Made by a program: the position numbers and the translations under genes
Shown here: positions 57,307 to 64,000 of the stretch, piece by piece
How positions within the stretch are numbered: the stretch's first letter is position 1
Layout: each line of letters begins with the position of its first letter
The notes under the pieces: model-generated
What the model was told of the DNA's origin: nothing
The model's database searches: none
The model's input: the letters and a program-made list of their open reading frames with translations, nothing else
Assembly (NCBI GenBank): GCA_010093705.1
Contig: MU006096.1
Span: 1,318,483 to 1,382,482, forward strand
Length of the DNA: 64,000 nucleotides
Origin: Patellaria atrata CBS 101060
Taxonomy: Eukaryota; Ascomycota; Dothideomycetes; Patellariales; Patellariaceae
Direction of reading: 5' to 3'

Positions 57307-58512
57307 ATGGAGGAAGAGGATGATGATTTCTATGCGCCTAATGGTGGAGCTACTGCAGCTACTTCCGCTGAAGCTCAAACTTCCAACAGCTTTTCCTCGA
57401 ATGCTCAGGCCGCTGTTAAGGAAGAGAAAGGAGATGAAGGACTGGAAGAAGGAGAAGAGGAGGAAGAGGATGATAGCGAGTCCGTGAGTGCTTCGGTCCT
57501 CGCAGGGCGTACAGGGAAGGAGCTGATACCGTATTGCACTAGGATATCGATATTATAACAGAGCGTAAAGATGAGCCTGTTGCGTGTGTGATCCCATCAG
57601 CCCTATTATTCGTCTCTAATATGATATGTAGTCTTCCTTCTAGGTTTCCAGCTGTAAAGCCAGAACCTACACGGACTACCTCTGGAACGCCTTTAGATCG
57701 GTCGACGTCGCAGCAACCCGCAGCGGCACCTCATTCAAAAGCTATACCTATTATAGCACCGAAACCTGGCTCTAGTTATCCAGAAGTACGTACAAGCACT
57801 GTTGATGTGAACGCAAATCCCATTTGGGAGCAAACTGGAAAGCCTGTAACGCAACTGGATATTGATGCAGGTATGAATGTTTCTGAATCTACCCTCAAAT
57901 CCACATTCAAAGATATCAGATCCCTAACCTATCTTATGATTATTAGATCTTGCGGAACATGCAAAACCATGGCGTCTACCAGGATCTGACCAGTCTGATT
58001 ATTTCAACTATGGATTTGATGAATTTACTTGGACATCTTATTGTCTTCGCCAGAACAATATGGCGCAAAACCTCTCACAGCAAAAGAATGAATCAGCTCA
58101 GTTCCAGCAAATGTTTGGTGGTGCTATGCCTGGAATTCCCGGTGCTGGCGCCATGCCTAGTATGCCATCTGCTGCAGGTATGCCAAGTATACCTGGAATG
58201 CCGGGACAAGATGATATGATGGCCACTATGACTCAATACATGATGGCGAATGGCATTACGGACCCCAGCCAGATCGATTTCAACGCTTTCATGGCCCAGA
58301 TGCAGGGAGGTGGAGCTGCTCAAGCTGGTCAAGGACAGGCGCAACAAGCAGGTATGGCGGGTGTTCCAAGCGGACCGGCTGCACAACAACAACAGCAGCA
58401 GCAGCAGCAGCAAGGTCAGTATGGTGGAGGTGGACAGCAGGGCAACTATGGATATGGCGCTCAGCAGGGTGGAGGGAATTTTGGCGGAAAAGGCCGTGGG
58501 AGGAGATGGTAA
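57307..58512 (+). CDS. FIP1: Pre-mRNA 3'-end processing factor Fip1
   Basis: Exons 57307-57483, 57543-57583, 57644-57870 and 57947-58512 give 336 residues. Fip1 tethers poly(A) polymerase to the cleavage and polyadenylation factor in the nucleus. The N-terminus is acidic (MEEEDDDFYAPNGG and a long Glu/Asp run), and the short exon 2 adds DIDIITERKDEPV. Exon 4 opens with the family signature: DLAEHAKPWRLPGSDQSDYF, then NYGFDEFTWTSYCLRQ. The C-terminus is Met/Pro/Gly-rich, carries a Gln10 run, and ends in Gly/Arg-rich FGGKGRGRRW. The exon 2 donor (GTGTGT) is the weakest junction but restores the frame. It is head-to-head with Nup49. Confidence 0.93.
58384..58413 (+). repeat. CAA/CAG run encoding Gln10 in Fip1
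   Basis: Ten consecutive Gln codons, mixed CAA and CAG, lie in the disordered tail of Fip1. Confidence 0.9.
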
Positions 58513-59521
58513 TCTATTCTTCAGTTATGTCCAACTACGTGCGAATGAGTTGCATGGTCGGCGTTGTTGGTAATCGGCAGACTTCAAGGTATAGATAACT
58601 TTCACTTCCTCCTGAGATCTCATCCTCTTGCAGTCAGCTTTCGTAGGTTACTGTATGCTTGTGGTATGCATAACAGTATATTCCAAAACCTGTCCTCCTA
58701 TAAGAGTTCGCTTGTTCGTTCCTTTGCTTCTCAGCTTCTCTGCTGATGTCATTGTATTTTCCTATTACGCCAGTTAATCTACGTACCTAAAGTAAGCGGC
58801 CATGAGAAAAAGATTGCATGCCTTTGTAACGCTATAAGATAAGGGCTTTGACCTCAAGAGATTCTATGTTCCCCATGGTTCGTAGAAGATCATAAGCTAA
58901 GTACATATCACTTGACCTTTACACTATGAAGAGATACTGAATCTTCCTCATTTCGCCCTCCTTACTCGTCCAATTCTCTACACTTACAGAACAAAAGAAT
59001 GCGCACCCCTTAGTTTCACTGCTCTTCAAGACTTGGACTTTCTATACAACTTAGTCGGAGCTATTTTGAGCGTGTACACCTGGTCAACGGGGTTATGAAG
59101 GGGATGTGATTGTTTTAAGTATCAAGTAAGAACCAAGTGTCGATAGCCCAAGTTTGCCGTAAATGATGGCGGTGAACGATATAACAAATTCCGAATTTAG
59201 ATATATTCCTATTCGCTTTCAGATTTCACATATAGTTCTGGGTCAGGTACCTGTTTGGGTTAATTGAGTACCTTGCTCCCAATTTCTGGTGAAGCTGTCA
59301 CTTATTTCCTTCACTTAATTAAACGAGCTACTGCGCGTCCGTTTGTTGTTATGACGCAGATACTTTGTGACTGCCGTTTGTCGGCCGTACACGTCTATAA
59401 ATCTGCCTCTCCGCCTCCGAGACTTCCTTTCTCCACCACACACCTCACATCTGCGGACAACCTCACAAACCACACCTTTTTTCTGAATCTTCCAGATTCA
59501 CTTTTTCTTCGCCGCACCACC
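58513..59521. other. Intergenic region, about 1 kb
   Basis: No gene is supported. It holds the Fip1 terminator on the left and the promoter of the next plus-strand gene on the right. Confidence 0.45.
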
Positions 59522-60768
59522 ATGACGATCTGGGTCAACAACGGGATCCCCCGGAGCGACCCAAACCCTCCACCGCCGCGGCCTGCAGATGGAGGTCGAG
59601 TCAGCAGCGACTCGGACAGAACGATTCGGTATGTCTTCTCAAGCATAATATTAACAAAGCCTCTAGCCTTTTAAAGATCTATACCCAGTACTTCGTATCA
59701 AGCTCTAGCTCAGTAAAGTTGACTAGCAGCAAGATGGCCGACGATGTACAGCGGAGATCAAGCACAAACAGCAAGCAGACAAGGCGGGTGTTTACCTTCT
59801 TCAATTCGCTTCGGATTCCGAGCTCAAGCTTAAATCATTGACTTTGAGCAAAGGAAATTAGTAGCGCAATAACAGGTATTGAGACTTTTCACAGCAATCC
59901 CAAACAGGCGATCCATCACCTCTAACATCCCCACCGAGACAACTGCACATTTGGTACTAATTCATTGAACAGACCTGTTCCTCGTCGGTCATTTGGCCGT
60001 CGTCTCTTTGGCCTCGGGCCAAGTAGCCAGGAGGGGGCGCAATCCCTCCCAACCCAGGCGGGGGGTCAAGCCCGCCTTTTCGATGAAGACGTTGTCGTTG
60101 GAGGTATCATCTGTACGCTCTCTTTTCTCCTCACCTGTACAAACATCAAGCTAACCGTCGGTACAGACTACGCCTTGCTCGTCTTCCCCACCCTCCGCCC
60201 AGAGCGCCTCATCTTGGCCACCGTGACAACTCATTTCATCCGACGGGTGAACCCAACGGTGGAACAGATCGGTCTGGTGGAGGGCCCCCTTCCCCTCTCC
60301 GCCATAATCCCTCCAGGGTTTCCAGTCTGGAGACCCGACCCGGAAGAACCGCCGTCGACACGGCGTTCCGGTTCTCGATCCCTCGGTGCGTTGCTCCCTG
60401 CCGCACGCCGTGCCTCGCGTGCGGCGGCACAGACCGCTGCCATCGGCGAGCTCGGGTACTTCTGGGTGCCCCAACCGGTGGTGGTTGGTTTGTTGCTCTT
60501 TCGGCTCGGAGTCGACGAACGAGGATCGGGTCGAGAGATGGTGGCGGAAGTTTGGCGTACAGAGCCAACTGAGGGGAGTGAGACGGCGACGGAAGAAGAC
60601 GTCCTCCACTTGATGAGAAGAGAGGTCGAGGCGGCTTTTGCCACCGACGACCCGTCCGTTGAGCGGAGGGAAGAATGGCTGCGAGCAAGAGGTACCGGCG
60701 GCGAGATTCGGTGGAACACCTTCCTGGAAGGTTTGGGTGAGTACTGTGTGGTGAGCTACTTCGAGTAG
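59522..60768 (+). CDS. GC-rich gene of unknown function
   Basis: Exons 59522-59628, 59973-60103 and 60167-60768 give 279 residues. The start reads MTIWVNNGIPRSDPNPPPPR, and the splices join RTI to RPVPRRSFGRR and VVVG to DYALLVFPTLRPE. Intron 1 is 344 nt and includes sequence (59733-59780) that could be an extra exon in some transcripts. Intron 2 has a good branch (AGCTAACC). The first 80 residues are Pro/Arg-rich and disordered; the rest has beta-like stretches (YALLVFPTLRPERLILATVTTHFIRR) and an Arg/Ala-rich middle. No domain is recognised. The coding part is far more GC-rich than the DNA around it. The 3' end may involve another intron after LEGLG (a GTGAGT lies there), so the C-terminus is uncertain. 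Confidence 0.6.
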
Positions 60769-61131
60769 CTGGCTGGTAGATAGGTACAAAGGTAGTTTTA
60801 AAGGTAACTGCAGAAAGAGGGGGACCTCCAGCGAAGCTCAACACCTCAACGTGGTGCTGGAGTCTAGTAATCTTCTATTGAAGACGAAGCTAAGATTGAG
60901 CTCGAGAACGAATGCTGCAGTTAGAAGAATCCAGCGTATATGTACATGTACCAGAAGTAGACAGTTCACAGCAATGATCAAAATTGAGATATTGCACTTT
61001 GAGTGAGGCCTATCGGCCGAGTCCTCTTGATAATTTATGATCCAGTGTACACAAGCCCGCTAGCGCCCGCTAAATAACTTGAATTCCCCAAGCGAACGTA
61101 TGATAAAAGCGTGAAAGTAAGCAAACATTCC
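60769..61131. other. Convergent spacer
   Basis: These 363 bp lie between two genes that end towards each other. Nothing but presumed 3' untranslated sequence is seen. Confidence 0.5.
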
Positions 61132-62402
61132 TCAGTCATTGTAATTAACCAGTCCGGCGCCATCCTTATTCACCGGAGGGAGACGTTCCTGCACCCGATA
61201 CTCCTCCTCCTGCGACTTACCATCTGGGTCGAATGTAGGAATCTCACCGTGACAGCAGACACGTACTGCATGACGACGATGGCCCTCAAAACCGTACGAA
61301 GCTGAGTGATTCTACGATGGTAAGTATGAAGAATATATTAAGATCGGTACACTTACGCAAACACGGTTGTCCCAGAATGCTACATCATTCTTATTCCACT
61401 TGAAAGTCACCTGCAACTCATGGGTAGTAGCAACAAGCTCAGTGAGAAGGTTGATGATCATATCGCTCTCCAGTTTCGGTACACCAACAATCTTAGTGAC
61501 AAAGCCCGGGTTGAAGAAGATGGATTTCCAGCCAGTGACGGGGTGCGTACGAATTAGTGGATGCTTCGTAACGATAGGTTCTCGTCGGACAGTTCGTCCC
61601 AGTTGGCGTGAGCCGTCAGCTTGCATTTGAGCAGAATGCAGTGCAGACAACTTTTCTAGATATTGCTGCATATGTGGCGAAAGGAGATCGTACGCCGCAT
61701 ACTGGGAAGACCAAAGAGTATCACCTCCACCTCCCCTTGGTGGGCCGGTAAGGAGTTTCAGGGAGGTATATGAGGGTGGCTGTATCTCATAAGATACCTA
61801 CATATGTAAGTACAAATACCAACTGCCGACAAATTTGTACTCACATCTGAATGCCAGAGAAATGAAGGCTTGAATATAGCGCGCATGTCCTGGGATTTCT
61901 CATTCGCAAACACGACATGTACATCCTCTAGACCTTCGCGTTGAGGTACGCAAGTAGTAGCATGCTTGTGTAACTTCCCAAAATATGTTCCTAGTTCGCG
62001 TTGCTCTCCGATGCCAAAGTCGGTTTGGTTCCTGAAGAATACTACGCCACGAATTGCAATGAGTCGAGCTAAGTCATCCTTTTGAGCATCCGTAAGCTGA
62101 GATAGATGAACGCCATGGATCTCCGTTCCAACTTTAGGATTGTAATCGAAAACGTCTGTAGCTGATGCAAGAAGGTTCCGGAACTTAGGATCACCGTTCA
62201 AACCCCTGTCGTGGTATGGCACCTCAGTTAATGGTGGCCATTTGACTTCCGGACAACGTGGCCGTAGATCTTCATATTCGTAGTCCTCGTACGTTTTGGT
62301 CTCCGTTTGTCCTGGCTCATAATTGAGAACTCTTTTCTTAGACGATATTACTTGAGCTGGAAGAGCGGTGGTTTCTTCTGGGAGGAGAATAGCAGGAGCC
62401 AT
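61132..62402 (-). CDS. TfdA/TauD-family Fe(II)/2-oxoglutarate dioxygenase
   Basis: Exons 62402-61845, 61797-61357 and 61311-61132, with very short introns (47 and 45 nt), give 392 residues. The fold is that of taurine- and sulfonate-type dioxygenases, which hydroxylate a substrate using 2-oxoglutarate and O2. Landmarks are GTEIHGVHLSQLTDAQKDDL, GVVFFRNQ, the iron-binding H-x-D in FLWHSDVSYE at the first junction, PPRGGGGDTLWSSQYAAY, and NHSASYGFEGHRRHAVRV with the distal His and the Arg that holds 2-oxoglutarate. The facial triad is therefore complete. Fungal relatives often release sulfite from alkylsulfonates, but the substrate cannot be fixed here. No sulfur-related neighbours lie within the window. 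Confidence 0.92.
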
Positions 62403-64000
62403 GGTGCACGAGTATGCAAGTAAAGGCTACAAGTATCAAGAGGATCGGGAAAACCTTAAAGCTTCGTAGTATGGTAAGATGTGGAGGGAGAAAAAGCAAC
62501 GGGGGTAAGAAGGAATCACATATAAATACGCAAAAAGAGTGATGCTCGGGAGGATCACCGATTCACACCACTGATGATATGGATTTATTCTCACACTTAC
62601 CTCTTGGAGCAATCAATCCCCATTCTGTGTCCTTATGAATACCAGGTAACTCCACAATTCGCAATCGCACTATCTCAGCACCTCATTAGAGTAACTGCTA
62701 TCACTATGACCTCCCCACATCGCACTAGCGAGGTTTATGGTAGGTCTACGAAGCAGGAATTCTAGGCGGATTCAAAATCCAGAAGATAAAGCAATCCCTT
62801 GCTCCTTAGAAATCATAACAAGTTACAGCTCTCCCCTCCTATAATGTCCAGTAACTTTGCCGATTTGTGCCAGAAACATGGGTCTCATATGGAGATAAGG
62901 AGCCTTCATCTGACAAATCAGAAAATGGGTTTAGACATGGTGTTTAATCCGATTGCTTAAGACGAATATGTCGATGGATACTCAAGGCATCTGGAGAATT
63001 CAGGACGACGTTGGATCTAGGATAAGGAGAGAATAATACTAAGCCCGTTTTGGATAGTGCGGACATGCTTCAACCAATCATGCAACCAACTAGGAGAGAT
63101 GGCCTGTTCGGGTGCGCTTTAAAGATGCGTTGTGTGAGTCTGACTGAACAGCACGCAATCCATCATCAGAATTACCTCTTTCTTACTCCTCTATACTATT
63201 AATTGTTCCACGCACCACCACTCTGTCGAGGTTATTATGCACCTGGGCATTTCGATCCCATTGCGTATGTCTCCTCTGGCGGGAATCAATTACCGATTCC
63301 CCACATTTAGAACAGGAAGCACAACAGGTTGTAATCTACTCAGCGGTCACTGTAATATGATCTGAATCGATCCTCAAGACCTATAGCTTAGATCCGGCGA
63401 ATAATATGGCAATAGATGCATTGCAATTCTGTACATTTTAGTAGAAGGGTTCCATAGTTCCAGCTCTAGAGGGCTAGCTCCAGTCTCCCTATTCTCCTAT
63501 TCTTCTACTGGGAATTCAATCTGTCGTCGAGGAAAGGTGACATAAAGCACCTACACAGACTATAATTTCACAATCTGATAGCTTCAAATAACCAGATTTT
63601 GCAAGTCAACATGTTGGTTCCCCGCGTATCTCGTATGATGTAACAGTGCTCCATAAAATTTCCCTAGTGGACGATATAACTCGACTAAACCATGCTGATT
63701 AATGGTTCTTAAAGGTGCGGAAATTGCCATATAGCTCTCATAGGTTGATTCTATGAGTTGAAAGTATGAAGTACCGTTAGGATATTGAATTAAACAAGCC
63801 TATATCTTCGATAAATTATACCCTTTGTGGAAGTGTTGTCACGTTTGAAACCACTTTATCACTTAAACATACGAATAGAACATAGTAGACGTAGGGTCGC
63901 AATTTTGATTATAGTTCGATATTTAATATCTCTATGCCGCATATGCGTATCTATAATTTACCATGAGGAACGGGTGCCGTACCAATACTCCAATATTGCC
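62403..64000. other. Right-edge intergenic region
   Basis: About 1.6 kb with no supported gene. It contains the dioxygenase promoter at the left. The remainder is AT-rich with only short frames. A gene beginning outside the window may use the right end as its flank. Confidence 0.45.

Noticed and set aside
1-64000. tRNA, rRNA, CRISPR, LTR element or DNA transposon
   Set aside because: B-box-like words such as ggttcgaa at 3709 and ggttcaaat at 31706 lack an A box and cloverleaf. No spaced identical repeats of CRISPR type, reverse transcriptase, integrase or transposase motif, or long terminal repeats were seen by eye; a computed search could still find short relics.

Overview
The window looks like nuclear DNA of a filamentous ascomycete (Pezizomycotina; a leotiomycete is my guess, not proven). 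The genes are spaced 0.3-3 kb apart on both strands. Most have short introns of 45-110 nt with GTRNGT donors and CTAAC- or CTAAT-like branch sites. The recognisable proteins (Rieske subunit, Prp22, Nuf2, Bqt4, Rpn13, eL6, Nup49, Fip1) are single-copy eukaryotic housekeeping genes with fungal features. Most gene models below were rebuilt by hand from donor, acceptor and phase; each length divides by three and joins conserved sequence across the junctions.

Layout. 1.2-6.4 kb: an Ulp1-like protease, then the complex III Rieske protein. 6.8-11.9 kb: a macro-domain phosphatase with a PCNA-binding motif, then the splicing helicase Prp22. 12-17.4 kb: a low-complexity poly-G/GGA stretch beside a possible small membrane protein, then a large GPI-anchored surface protein with 24-bp tandem repeats. 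19.5-24.4 kb: a thioredoxin with a second, mitochondrial start, and a large disordered protein. 27.6-31.3 kb: the kinetochore protein Nuf2 and the telomere/nuclear-membrane protein Bqt4 in tandem. 33-39.2 kb: a doubtful ORF, Rho-GDI, and an alpha/beta hydrolase with a long disordered N-terminus. 40.4-44.4 kb: a sterol-desaturase-like membrane protein, then Rpn13 and ribosomal eL6 transcribed divergently. 45.3-51 kb: a decayed accessory island with a cytochrome P450 pseudogene, a degenerate ~70-bp repeat array and an unrecognised gene with a broken frame. 52.6-58.5 kb: an unknown fungal protein, a small DUF952 protein, and Nup49 and Fip1 transcribed divergently. 59.5-62.4 kb: an unknown GC-rich gene and a TfdA/TauD-like dioxygenase. 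The last 1.6 kb holds nothing I can support.

Functional links are loose, as usual in fungi. Three head-to-head pairs share short promoters: Rieske/macro, Rpn13/eL6 and Nup49/Fip1. The last pair joins mRNA 3'-end formation with the nuclear pore. Nuf2 and Bqt4 both tie chromosomes to their partners (microtubules and inner nuclear membrane). I found no CRISPR, rRNA, convincing tRNA, or recognisable retroelement or DNA transposon. I also found no clear case of a wholly new system. The best leads are the PIP box on the macro protein, the leaky-scanning thioredoxin, the altered catalytic position in the Ulp1-like protease, and the decayed repeat array.
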